This document shows, in pieces, positions 26,936 through 36,155 of a stretch of 64,000 nucleotides of DNA. Position 1 is the first letter of the stretch; the number at the start of each line of letters is the position of its first letter. A program made the translations under genes and the position numbers. Source of the stretch: a virus. The stretch covers positions 1-64,000 of the IMG/VR virus record IMGVR_UViG_3300047494_000061. One strand, 5' to 3'. Below the pieces are notes generated by a model. That model searched no databases and had not been told where the DNA came from. It worked only from the letters and a program-made list of their open reading frames with translations.

Positions 26936-27847
26936 TTACGCCGCTGGCACCTTGAACACGTTGAGGATAGCGACGACGGCGGTATTGATGACTCCCAAGT
27001 CGGTCTGAGTCAAAGACGAAGCCCCAAGCTGCTGCGCTACCGCCTGGGCGTCGCCATTCAAGGCGGCGATCACGATGGCGGCCTTTTGCGCTCCGGTCAA
27101 TCCTGGGGTTGATGCTGCGGTGCCGACGGCGGTCGCTGCGGTGGTTTCGACGGTGACCGCGGTGTTGGTCCATTTTTCGATCAGCGCAGTGATCGCGGGG
27201 CCGAAGGCGACGGCCTCGGCGGCTTGGACTGCGGGGCTGGCTTCGATGGCTCCGGCGACGCCGATGATCTTGGCAAGCACTTTCCCGATGTTTTTGAGAA
27301 ACGATTCAAATACGTTGGTGCTCATGGCGATATGCTCCGGGACTGCGGGTTGGGCCGCTGCGGGAGCGGGTTGGATTACCGGCGCCGCTTTCGCGACGTT
27401 CGATTCGGTCGTGTAGGCGATCGGCTTTTCGCTCAGAGGCTCGACGGATAGAGCAGAAACCGGGCTAGGATCGATCACTACGGGTTCGACGACGCGTTGG
27501 ACGGGAATCGGCGTAGAAGCCGCTTTCTTGGCGTCTGCAAGCTTTTGAGCTGTGTTTGCCGCATTGGCCGCATCCGCCAGAGCGGACGCCTGCTCTTTGC
27601 TGTACCACTTTCCGCCGGCAGGCCACTGAAATGGATGAGCCGCGTCTTCATGGTCCTGTCCCGCAGGATTCGAAGGGATGGCTGCCGGAGCAGCCATAGA
27701 AGCGGAATGAAGTGCGGAGATCGGTGCGGGAGGTGCTGCGGCTGGTGCTGCGGGAAGATGTTCCGGCTGAACCGGAGGATGCACGGCGGGAACCGCCGCG
27801 TGGGCCGCTGCGAATTTCATTCGCTGATCCTGAAAGAAGTTGCTCAT
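26936..27847 (-). CDS. Ala/Pro-rich protein of the lysis region, 303 aa
   Basis: Residues 1-65 are Pro/Ala-rich. A short motif PFQWPAGGKWYSKEQASALADAANAANTA follows near residues 72-100, then linkers. The C-terminal 130 residues are helical (ESFLKNIGKVLAKIIGVAGAIEA, GAQKAAIVIAALNGDAQAVAQ). The start overlaps the stop of the holin-like gene. The amphipathic helices could be membrane-active, but no family is recognised. Confidence 0.55.
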   Translation of the reverse strand: MSNFFQDQRMKFAAAHAAVPAVHPPVQPEHLPAAPAAAPPAPISALHSASMAAPAAIPSNPAGQDHEDAAHPFQWPAGGKWYSKEQASALADAANAANTAQKLADAKKAASTPIPVQRVVEPVVIDPSPVSALSVEPLSEKPIAYTTESNVAKAAPVIQPAPAAAQPAVPEHIAMSTNVFESFLKNIGKVLAKIIGVAGAIEASPAVQAAEAVAFGPAITALIEKWTNTAVTVETTAATAVGTAASTPGLTGAQKAAIVIAALNGDAQAVAQQLGASSLTQTDLGVINTAVVAILNVFKVPAA

Positions 27848-28194
27848 TTAGGTCCTGCGTCCATCTGCTTCGTGCCGATGTACCACTTGCCGATGGTCGA
27901 CAGGAAGGTCACAAGCAGCGCTATCACGGCGGAAACGTTTTGAAGCTTGGGGTGTCCCGCGCCGAAATCGAAGCCTTTGATGGCCAGCGCAAGACCCAAA
28001 CCGTTGACTCCGAAAAAGTTCAGAATCCCCTGCGCGGTTGTTTTCCAGTTGGGGCCGAGCAGGTTGTACATCAGCACTTCGATCAAGGGCGCAGGCTGTT
28101 CGACGGGAGTGACGACGGCATCGACGGCGGGAGTCGGCTCTGGATGTTTGAGCGGGTCGGGCGGGAGGGGAGGGGCTGCTTCGGTATCCGGCAT
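27844..28194 (-). CDS. Holin-like membrane protein, 116 aa
   Basis: Start chosen at ATG 28194, eight bases after AGGAG. A Pro-rich N-terminal segment is followed by two hydrophobic stretches (ILNFFGVNGLGLALAIKG and VSAVIALLVTFLSTIGKWYIG) and a basic tail. Two membrane spans beside a lysozyme gene make a holin likely. The late genes on either side are cotranscribed. Confidence 0.6.
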   Translation of the reverse strand: MPDTEAAPPLPPDPLKHPEPTPAVDAVVTPVEQPAPLIEVLMYNLLGPNWKTTAQGILNFFGVNGLGLALAIKGFDFGAGHPKLQNVSAVIALLVTFLSTIGKWYIGTKQMDAGPK

Positions 28195-28204
28195 AACGAT
28201 TCTC

Positions 28205-28663
28205 CTAGTTCGCTGGTATCGTGCTGTCGCCTGCTGTAGTACTTGATTGTACAACCGACGAGTTTACGGCCTTGATATAAGACTTGCAGCCCTGCACCAA
28301 ATAGGGAATCAGCGCGGCAAGAATTGTGGCCAGAATCGCGAGAAACGCCAGCCTCATCACGTTCCGCTCTTTCCCCGCGCTGTTCTTGCTTTGGATGTCG
28401 GTCACCTTGTCGCACACTTCGATCAGTGTTTTTCGCATCTCCGGAAGCAGCATCGCGTAAGGCGCAAACGTAATTCTGAGGTCTCTCACTTCATCGGAAG
28501 TCACTTTCATCTCCTGACGGTTTCGGATATCCCGCGCAATCACATCTTGTTTAGATGCCTCCAGTTCGACCTCAATCCTCTCGACGCGAGCGTCTAGGTC
28601 GTCGAGTTTGTTTCCGAGGGACTCCCCGTGGATGTCCTCTTCCCTGCGGCGCGGTGGCGTCAT
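28205..28663 (-). CDS. Coiled-coil membrane protein of the lysis cassette, 152 aa
   Basis: An N-terminal charged coiled coil (KLDDLDARVERIEVELEASKQD) is followed by more helix and one membrane span near residues 105-125 (AFLAILATILAALIPYLVQG), with about 30 residues beyond it. This layout fits an inner-membrane spanin, an antiholin or a phage xkdA/hemolysin-like holin partner. It precedes the holin-like gene. Confidence 0.55.
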   Translation of the reverse strand: MTPPRRREEDIHGESLGNKLDDLDARVERIEVELEASKQDVIARDIRNRQEMKVTSDEVRDLRITFAPYAMLLPEMRKTLIEVCDKVTDIQSKNSAGKERNVMRLAFLAILATILAALIPYLVQGCKSYIKAVNSSVVQSSTTAGDSTIPAN

Positions 28664-28672
28664 CTGGCTCCT

Positions 28673-30037
28673 CTATTGGCCGAACATGCCAAGGCTGACC
28701 GCCAGACCCGTTGGAACCGTCCCCGCCGCGTACTGGTACGCCCCGATGTACCAGTAGCCATTGGCCCCCCGCGTGTTTCCGTCCATGTCCATGTTGTAAG
28801 GCGACGAGAGCGAAGTCCCGTTCTGGAACGTCGTCGCGCCTGCCGAGGTCAGCCGGAAATTGGCCGCCAGTTGGTTGCTGGATCCGGTGTTGATGAACTG
28901 CGTCCCGGACGTGTAGCAGATCGTGTGCGCGCCGGAGTCTTTGTCTCCGCAGATATCGTAGGCGTTGTAGTCGGGGCTGGGAGGAGTGGCCACAAGATAC
29001 ATCTGCTGCATCACGTTGTTCTTGAACGCGCCGGAGGATGTGTTGACGTTGGTGAAATCCAGCCAGCCGGGAGAGAAGTCGCCCGTCCCGTCGTTCTCGT
29101 AAACGTTGTTGTAGACGAAAACGTTGGTGGCTTTGGTGCCGACCGACTTGAAGGTCATCAGTTGGCCGCCCGAATGGAAATAGACGTTTCCGTAGACGTA
29201 GACCCCAACCTGTCCGCCGCCGTCGAAGAACATTCCGTCGTTGGGCGAGCTCCAGATCGTGTTGTAGCGCCATGTCAGGTTGTTGACCGCCGTCGATCCG
29301 CCGTTGTCGTAGAGGATGTCCTCGTGCTGGATGTTGTCGTTGTGGGTGCAGCAGATGAAGGAATTCTGGATGACCGCATTCACCCAGTTCGCCGCGCGGA
29401 GAGCTTCGCCCCACTGGTGAACGTAGACGTTGGTGTAGGTGAATCCCGTCCCGCCGTAGGGAAGGTTGATCCCGCTGGCCCCGTTGCCCGTGCAGGACTG
29501 CGAAGGAACGCAGGCAGGGCCGTAGACCTCGACATTCTGGATGGTGTAGTTATTATTGCCCGCGCCGTCGTCGATGCCATCGCAGCTTGTCTCGGTCGAG
29601 CAGTGGAGCAGGATTCCGTAGGCGGTCGGAGTCTGCGGATTGCCGAACCTTCCGTCGATGGTCACGTAGGCGATGCCATTCAACCTGAATCCCGCGAAGC
29701 CCGACCAGTTCAGCAGAATCACTTGCGAGTCGAAAGCCGAGTTCCATCCCGCAGCCGCCACCGGCACGGAGTCGCTGGAGGTCACGCGCTTGATGAAAAG
29801 CGGGTTGCCGGACGTGCAGGTCTTCACGACGGTCAGCGTGGTCGAGTAGGTTCCGCCGGCCAGCCAAAGAGTGTCTCCGCAGGACATTGCGGAGAAGTTG
29901 ACCTGATTCATCTCGTTCCAGGCATTTGTCCAACTGCTGCCGTTGTTTGACCCGGAAGCGCCCTTCGCGACGTAGAAGTTGCTGGCCCATGCGCACGGCG
30001 CGATCGCCGCCAAGAGAGCTAAGATGATCGCCTTCAT
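28673..30037 (-). CDS. Secreted right-handed beta-helix protein, 454 aa
   Basis: A strong signal peptide (KAIILALLAAIAPCAWAS) is followed by NFYVAKGASGSNNGSSW, the usual beginning of pectate-lyase-like parallel beta-helix proteins. Repeated turns contain V/I-x-N patterns (YTIQNVEVYGP, FTYTNVYVHQWG, FVYNNVYENDG). Catalytic residues are not identifiable by eye. Such folds act as polysaccharide depolymerases in phage spikes, but the signal peptide implies export from the host. It starts within the stop of the preceding small secreted gene. Confidence 0.75.
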   Translation of the reverse strand: MKAIILALLAAIAPCAWASNFYVAKGASGSNNGSSWTNAWNEMNQVNFSAMSCGDTLWLAGGTYSTTLTVVKTCTSGNPLFIKRVTSSDSVPVAAAGWNSAFDSQVILLNWSGFAGFRLNGIAYVTIDGRFGNPQTPTAYGILLHCSTETSCDGIDDGAGNNNYTIQNVEVYGPACVPSQSCTGNGASGINLPYGGTGFTYTNVYVHQWGEALRAANWVNAVIQNSFICCTHNDNIQHEDILYDNGGSTAVNNLTWRYNTIWSSPNDGMFFDGGGQVGVYVYGNVYFHSGGQLMTFKSVGTKATNVFVYNNVYENDGTGDFSPGWLDFTNVNTSSGAFKNNVMQQMYLVATPPSPDYNAYDICGDKDSGAHTICYTSGTQFINTGSSNQLAANFRLTSAGATTFQNGTSLSSPYNMDMDGNTRGANGYWYIGAYQYAAGTVPTGLAVSLGMFGQ

Positions 30038-30390
30038 TGGGCCACTCCCGTCAGTCCGGTTGGAGGCGGAGGCGCGACCGTCACGCTCACGCAGTTGGAT
30101 TGATGCGACACGATCCCGTTGACCACCGCCGTCACCACATAGGCGTAAGTCCCGCCGACTGGGGGAGTGTCGGTGTAGGTGGTCTCCGTCACGTTGTCGG
30201 CGAGGCGGTCGAAGTGAGGTTTATTCGCGCAGGTTCCATTGGCGCGATGGATGTCGAATGTCGCTTCGCCGGAGTAGTCCCACGTCAGGATGGCTTGCCG
30301 GGTAGTCTGGCACTTCGCCGCGAGTCCCGCCAGCAAGAGCGCTCCGAGCATCGAGAGAATGCTGCTTTTGAGTATCGTTTGGCAAGACAT
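30034..30390 (-). CDS. Secreted FnIII-like protein, 118 aa
   Basis: An N-terminal hydrophobic signal (SILSMLGALLLAGLAAKC) precedes one fibronectin-III-like domain (LTWDYSGEATFDIHRANG, TETTYTDTPPVGGTYAYVVTAVV) and a Pro-rich end. The cysteine after LAAK could be part of a weak lipobox. It is coupled to the beta-helix gene and follows the giant secreted protein, so the cassette is probably made together. Confidence 0.65.
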   Translation of the reverse strand: MSCQTILKSSILSMLGALLLAGLAAKCQTTRQAILTWDYSGEATFDIHRANGTCANKPHFDRLADNVTETTYTDTPPVGGTYAYVVTAVVNGIVSHQSNCVSVTVAPPPPTGLTGVAQ

Positions 30391-30398
30391 ATACGCAC

Positions 30399-33300
30399 CT
30401 AGTTGATGATTTCAAATGTGTAGCACTCTGGATTAGTGGTTAAAGTGGGAAGGGTGAGAGTGAAACTCGTTCCGCCCGTGATCGCCGACACGATTGGCGT
30501 TTGCGTGGCCACGGTGTTGCAAGTCTGGCTCAAAAGAGTTCCTTCGTAAGGCGCGAGCGTCACGAGGATCGTGGAATTTGCCGTGACGGCCGAGTCGTTG
30601 ATCGTGCATGTTCCCGCCGACGCCGACACCGAGCAGCTAAAAGCCCCAGCGGTTGCAGCGGAGCAGGACACCACCGAGGGATTGGCCGCGGTGCCGTTCG
30701 AACTGCATCGGGTCGATGTCTGGTAATGGACGGCGGTAAAATTGTTGTTGCCGTCCACCGTGATGCCTGTCGTGCCGTTGACCTTGAAGTATCCATAAGA
30801 ACTGGTTGGAGTTCCGCTGTTGTAGTTATAGCCAAAGACCGCCGAATTATCGGTCGAGTTCGCTACCCCTAGATTGAATTGGTAGTTAGATCCGGACGGC
30901 AGGGACGAATTAAGGAAATTAGCAAAGCTTTGCGTTCCCGCCGTCGTGTTGGAATCGTTGACCGTGATGCACTTCGATCCGCTGTTATTGCAGTTGACCG
31001 AGAACGCTTCGGGCGTTCCTCCCGTGCCTACCGTAAGGTTGCCGCCCTGCACGTTCACCGCCGCCGTGAAGGTCGCGCCGTTCAGCGACGCGAGAGCAGT
31101 CAGCAGTTTGCCCGAGTCCTGAATCTGGCCGCCAGTTCCGGTGAACGTCACCACATCGCCCGAGACGGACGTCACAGGTCCAGTGGTAAGCCCCGCCCCG
31201 GATCCGGCGACGGTTGCCGCCTGAACGACTCCTCCGGCTCCAGTGGCCAGCGCCGCGATGTTTGATCCGGTTCCTACGAGGCTGAGCGCGAAATTCGTGT
31301 AGACGTTCCCGCTCGGATCGACTTGCAGCGCGTTCGCGTGGCCAGCGATGCCAAACTCCGCATAATTAGTTCCGCCCTGAGTGAAGGAGATTTCGGCGGC
31401 ATTGCCCGAAGAATTGGCCATCCCCACATACATCGCTTCCGTGCCTCCGGAGAGGTTCGGAGCGTAGAACTTCGCCACAGTCCCGCCAGTGGCGTTGTTG
31501 TCGGTGAAGACCGCAGGGGTCTGTCCGCCCTGGGTGTACGTGAAGGTCGCCGTCGATCCCGGCACGGTCAAGAGCACCGCTCCGGTGCATCCGTTGCCGC
31601 CGTTGACGACCGAGACCGCGGTGACGATTCCGCCCGCCGCCGTGACCTGCGCGATGGGGAACGTCGAGCACGATCCTCCCGTCAGGGTGATATTGCTGGT
31701 GCCGTTCGTCGCTCCGGTTCCCCCCGAAAGGATCGCGATGGCCGTCAGTTCGTTGTTCGCGTTGGTGTTGCCGTTGACGGTCAGGGTGTTCGACTGTGTG
31801 CCGCCGCCGACCAGTCCTTCGGAGATCGCGCTGATCGCCGCCGAGACGTTCAATGTCGGATTCAGATAAGAGCCGGTGCGGGTCATGTAGAGATCAACCG
31901 GGTTCGTCCCGTTGCCGAAAAACAGCCCCGGATTCGTGCCGTCCACTTTGGTTCCCAGCGCCACCCGGTAGTACGAATCGCCCGCGAAGCAGGTTGATCC
32001 CGTGACCGATGTGCAGTTCTGGCCCGCGAACAACAGTCCCGCGTTGCCGGAGGTTCCGTTCACGAACGCTTGATAAGCGGGCGCTCCGTTTGAGGAGCTT
32101 GAGCTCGACGCGGAGATGACCGGCACCGTGCCGGATTCGGCGATGTTGAGCGGCCCCGAAATGCCTCCGCTAAACACCGGCGCGGCGGTGAATGTAGCTA
32201 CCCCGGTGAACAGGGATGTGGTTCCGACCGAGAGGCTTCCGGTGGTCGAGACGTTCCCATTCGCATTCTGTACTTGGAAGAATTCGGTGGAGCTTCCCGT
32301 AGTCGATGTGCCGATGCCGAAAGCGGTGTTGTCCCAAAGCCCTTTGTAGGTGTTCTGGAAACGCCACGCGAATCCTTGGGACGGCTTCGCCTCGAAAGTG
32401 AGGGTATTCGGCGTGATGGAAGTGTCGTTGAACAGCGCCAGCCTGCCGTCGATATTCACGCCGCCCGAGTTGTATTCCGTGCCCGCGATGTCGCCAGCCC
32501 AGTTGTTCCAATAGGTCGAAACATACGGCAAAGAGCCGTTGGCGATGATCGTCCGCACGTTCGAGTCCGGCTGGTTCCACGAGCTTCCCCAGAAGTCCAC
32601 CTGACCCACGCCGAAATTGCCATTCGAGTTGAATGTCCCGCCGACCGAGCCAAGCCAGAATCCGCCAACCTCCAGCGTCGGGCCTTGGTTGGTTCCCGTG
32701 CTGGTCAGGTTGCTGTAAGCCCCGGCGGGAACGACCCCGTTCACAACCAGAGTGGTCGCGCTGGTGACGTTCTTGACGTAGAAGACCTGAGAGAGTCCCG
32801 CGAAGTTGAGCGGCATTCCATCGAAAGGGGTGTCGTTGGCCGGAAATCCGCTGCTGTTCGGAGGATCGTACGGGAAAGCGACGAAGTTGCTGGTCGGGGT
32901 CAAGGTCAGAGTCGAGTTCGGGCTGCCGCCGTCGCTCGTCACGTAAATCTTCTGCGCAAGGATGCCGCCGCCCAGGTTCTGTTTTCCGCCCATGAACGAA
33001 ACGCTGTTGGCCGAGAGTCCCGCGACGTTCGAATAGCCAAAGTTTTGGTTGATCATCTCCACGCCGGAGAATCGAACGATGTCTCCGGTCTGCGAAAGAA
33101 GCACGTTGTCGGCGGGCGCTCCCATCGTGTTCTCGGTGCAGGACGTGGTTGGCGGGTAGTTCGAAACGCAGGCGTAGGTTCCCGGCTCGATCTGGAAATC
33201 ATCGAAAAACATCATCGCGGGGCCGGAATGGTTGTTGAACTGCTCTCCTGCCACTTGGGTTCCCATCGCGATTGACGAGTTATAAAAGTCGATGGCCCCG

Positions 33301-36155
33301 CCGCCGATGAAGTACCACTGGTCGACGTCCCCGGTCGAAGTCGAACCTGTGAACGAGTTGTAGAACAGCATCTCGGAAGTGTTGGTCGCGAGATCGCCGC
33401 CGTTGCGCCAGAACGAATTCAGCACGACGCTTTCGCGCGCCGATCCGCTGGTGTACGGGCAGTAGGTAGTGCCCGCAAACTCAGGGCCGCGCAGATAGTC
33501 GATGACCACGTCGTCCATGAAGAAGTGGTCGAAGCTGCATATCTGGATGCCCTGCCCGAAGTACGAGCGAAAGTTTGGATCGTAGAAATGGAGATGCTGG
33601 ATCGAGCCGCCGTAGTTGTGGTTCTGCTCGTTGCGGAGAGAGGTCGTCGATCCGGCGTAAAAGATTGCGTTCTGCATCCCTTGCGCGGTAAAGGGCGCAG
33701 ACCACGTTCCTGTAAAGCGCGGAGAGACCTGGCCGGTTGCGAGAACGGTGCAGGCTCCCAAAGTGGTCGTAAAGGTCGCGGCGGTGGAACTTCCGCCAAG
33801 CTGCCCCGCGCCGATGGAGAATGTGGGAGCGGAAGTGTATCCCGCACCGGGGGTGTACGCGATTGTGTAGGCCGTCGAAGATGTCGCGGTGATGGTCAGC
33901 GTGGCGGCGGTTGTGCCGAATCCAGAAGAATCGGTGAAGGTGTAGGTTCCCGCCGTCATCCCGGTGGGCGCGGTGCCAACCGTGACCGATGCCAGTCCGT
34001 TGCCGGAATTCATGGTCAGAGTGTTGTTCGCCAAGCTGACTCCGGACGGGCTATAGGTGCAGACTCCCGAAAGATTCAATCCATAGATTGAGGCCACGGT
34101 GCCCGACTTCAGCCCGGTAAGCCAGTCCACGTTGTTTCCTAGTCCGTGGATGATGAGGTCGGTGGTGTTTTGCGAGTACCCGCCCGACATATAAGCGACA
34201 GGCTGGAGCGAGACCACGACGTTTCCGCAGTTGTTCGAGTTGGCCCCGGAGTTCAAAGGCGTGGACGATCCGCATCCGGTTGGCACGGTTCCCGGAACCG
34301 ACGCGATGAAGGTATTCTCCTGAAGCAGACCTCTTACTCCAATCCACTGCACGTTGGTCGCGGTTCCCGTGGTGCTGGGAGTCGAGCCGGTCACGTTGAA
34401 GGGCTGTGTGATGTAGCCGTTGACCCCGGTCAGCGCGACGGTCGTGCTTCCCGTATTGGTGATGGTCACGGTCGCGGTGCCGGACGCGGAGGTGTTGTTC
34501 ACCGCCAGCGTGTTTTGGAGTTTGCAATAGGTGTCGCTGCCGACAAGGTTGACCGGGCCGCGCACGATGGCCTGCGTTCCCCACTGGCAGTTCTGGGGCT
34601 TGGTCATGACCAGATCGACCGGAGTTAGAAGCGCTGCGCATTGGTTCGTCCCGCCGCCCGCAGGATTCGACGCGGCGCAGAAGTTGTTCAATGCCGCACC
34701 ATAGTCCGTGCCGCCATTCAGATAGTCTTCCCAAACGTAGACTTGCCGGGAAGTCGCGCCGAGCCAATTCGTCGCGGCCGTCAGCGCGGTTGACGAGTTC
34801 CATGTGTTTCCCGAGTTGTATGTCAGGTTGGGAGCGATGGTTTCGTCGCCTCCGCCGTTGCCGATCACAAGATTGTTTGCGGTGAGGGCGCTGGTCAGAT
34901 GCGTCACCACTGCCGCGTTGGCGGTCGGAAACCGGATCGTCCACCAGTTTCCCGGCGCGGAAGAAGAGTCCGAATACACAAAGCTAGCCCAGCCTGGAGG
35001 GATGGTGGAAGAGCCGCCCGTTCCCGATCCGTCGATTTTGTCCGCCGCGTTCGCCTGAAGAGTGTCCGTTCCGCCGTTGAGGTTTTGGGTCACAAAGGCG
35101 AAGTTCGATCCAAAGCTTCCGCTGATCTGCGGCAGAGTGAGAAGCGCGTTCGACGCGGATGTTTCGAGGATGTAGCTCAGCCGGTCGGAATACACCAGCG
35201 AATAGTTCGATCCTTGCGCGTTGACGGGAACGCCGCTAAGGGCGCAGGTCGGGTCCACCGCTGCCGATCCGGTGACGTTGAATCCGCAATTGTAGAATCC
35301 GTTGACCGAAGGCGACGTGACCAGGTTCATCGTCGAGGAGCCTTCCGTCACCAGCAAAGAGTGGGCCGTGGGGGAAGCGATGCCCGTGCCGCCGCTTGAA
35401 GGCGTGACCAGACCGCCTCCTCCTCCGCTGATGGTGTTGCATCCGAATCCCGTCCCGGTCGTCCATGTGAGGGCGTTCGCCGCGCCGGAGCAGGATGGAA
35501 CGGTCAGCCATGAAGGAGTGGTCGTGGCCGCGCCGAAGATCGTGTTGGCGGTTTGCGACTTGAGTGTCGCCGTCACCGTGCCGGAAGTCGTGACTGGAGC
35601 GCTCGGCGTGGAAGACAACACCACTCCGTCTCCGGTGAAAGTTACGCTGCTGACCGAACCCGACCCTCCTCCGCCGCCAGACCCTACGCCGCACCCAAGG
35701 TTCCACAGGATTAGGTAGGTGGACGACGGATAGGGGCTTGGAAGCGCCGTCGCCGGGGTTGCCACTCTTCCCACGCATTGAGTCGTGGCGATGACGGGAT
35801 TGATCCCGAAGTCGTGACCGATCCCAAACGTTCCCACTTCCACAAAATCTCCAGCCGTGGGGGTGTTGTTGAGCTGGAGCGGAATGATGCCTTGGTTCGC
35901 GACGACAACGCTTCCGGTCGTGCCGATGGTCGATCCGGTCAGCGGGATGGATACGCCGATGATGCCAAACGCTTCGGTTCCCGCCGCTCGAACCGCGTTT
36001 CCCGCCGTGGTCAGCGTGGTCAGGGTGTACGCGGTGGTTCCCGTCGTGCCGTCGTTGGGGATGGGCGCCTGGTTCGCGACCGAGATGTTGCTGACGGTGG
36101 TGGACTGGCCGAAAGCCGCAGTCGCCGCAAGCAGGAGTATTCCGAAGATTTTCAT
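30399..36155 (-). CDS. Giant secreted fibre/adhesin-like protein, 1918 aa
   Basis: Start chosen at ATG 36155, which overlaps the upstream TAA. The N-terminus is a signal peptide (KIFGILLLAATAAFGQ). The rest is Gly/Ser/Thr/Asn-rich and beta-type, with repeated modules such as SGGTGATNGTSNITLTGGS, a pectate-lyase-like middle (residues about 480-1000) and several Ig-like insertions (TLTITATSSTAYTIAYTPGAGY). Repetition and size fit a long fibre, but virion fibres are not normally exported. The GTCCTGY motif common elsewhere in the genome is sparse here, suggesting a separate origin. Confidence 0.7.
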   Translation of the reverse strand: MKIFGILLLAATAAFGQSTTVSNISVANQAPIPNDGTTGTTAYTLTTLTTAGNAVRAAGTEAFGIIGVSIPLTGSTIGTTGSVVVANQGIIPLQLNNTPTAGDFVEVGTFGIGHDFGINPVIATTQCVGRVATPATALPSPYPSSTYLILWNLGCGVGSGGGGGSGSVSSVTFTGDGVVLSSTPSAPVTTSGTVTATLKSQTANTIFGAATTTPSWLTVPSCSGAANALTWTTGTGFGCNTISGGGGGLVTPSSGGTGIASPTAHSLLVTEGSSTMNLVTSPSVNGFYNCGFNVTGSAAVDPTCALSGVPVNAQGSNYSLVYSDRLSYILETSASNALLTLPQISGSFGSNFAFVTQNLNGGTDTLQANAADKIDGSGTGGSSTIPPGWASFVYSDSSSAPGNWWTIRFPTANAAVVTHLTSALTANNLVIGNGGGDETIAPNLTYNSGNTWNSSTALTAATNWLGATSRQVYVWEDYLNGGTDYGAALNNFCAASNPAGGGTNQCAALLTPVDLVMTKPQNCQWGTQAIVRGPVNLVGSDTYCKLQNTLAVNNTSASGTATVTITNTGSTTVALTGVNGYITQPFNVTGSTPSTTGTATNVQWIGVRGLLQENTFIASVPGTVPTGCGSSTPLNSGANSNNCGNVVVSLQPVAYMSGGYSQNTTDLIIHGLGNNVDWLTGLKSGTVASIYGLNLSGVCTYSPSGVSLANNTLTMNSGNGLASVTVGTAPTGMTAGTYTFTDSSGFGTTAATLTITATSSTAYTIAYTPGAGYTSAPTFSIGAGQLGGSSTAATFTTTLGACTVLATGQVSPRFTGTWSAPFTAQGMQNAIFYAGSTTSLRNEQNHNYGGSIQHLHFYDPNFRSYFGQGIQICSFDHFFMDDVVIDYLRGPEFAGTTYCPYTSGSARESVVLNSFWRNGGDLATNTSEMLFYNSFTGSTSTGDVDQWYFIGGGAIDFYNSSIAMGTQVAGEQFNNHSGPAMMFFDDFQIEPGTYACVSNYPPTTSCTENTMGAPADNVLLSQTGDIVRFSGVEMINQNFGYSNVAGLSANSVSFMGGKQNLGGGILAQKIYVTSDGGSPNSTLTLTPTSNFVAFPYDPPNSSGFPANDTPFDGMPLNFAGLSQVFYVKNVTSATTLVVNGVVPAGAYSNLTSTGTNQGPTLEVGGFWLGSVGGTFNSNGNFGVGQVDFWGSSWNQPDSNVRTIIANGSLPYVSTYWNNWAGDIAGTEYNSGGVNIDGRLALFNDTSITPNTLTFEAKPSQGFAWRFQNTYKGLWDNTAFGIGTSTTGSSTEFFQVQNANGNVSTTGSLSVGTTSLFTGVATFTAAPVFSGGISGPLNIAESGTVPVISASSSSSSNGAPAYQAFVNGTSGNAGLLFAGQNCTSVTGSTCFAGDSYYRVALGTKVDGTNPGLFFGNGTNPVDLYMTRTGSYLNPTLNVSAAISAISEGLVGGGTQSNTLTVNGNTNANNELTAIAILSGGTGATNGTSNITLTGGSCSTFPIAQVTAAGGIVTAVSVVNGGNGCTGAVLLTVPGSTATFTYTQGGQTPAVFTDNNATGGTVAKFYAPNLSGGTEAMYVGMANSSGNAAEISFTQGGTNYAEFGIAGHANALQVDPSGNVYTNFALSLVGTGSNIAALATGAGGVVQAATVAGSGAGLTTGPVTSVSGDVVTFTGTGGQIQDSGKLLTALASLNGATFTAAVNVQGGNLTVGTGGTPEAFSVNCNNSGSKCITVNDSNTTAGTQSFANFLNSSLPSGSNYQFNLGVANSTDNSAVFGYNYNSGTPTSSYGYFKVNGTTGITVDGNNNFTAVHYQTSTRCSSNGTAANPSVVSCSAATAGAFSCSVSASAGTCTINDSAVTANSTILVTLAPYEGTLLSQTCNTVATQTPIVSAITGGTSFTLTLPTLTTNPECYTFEIIN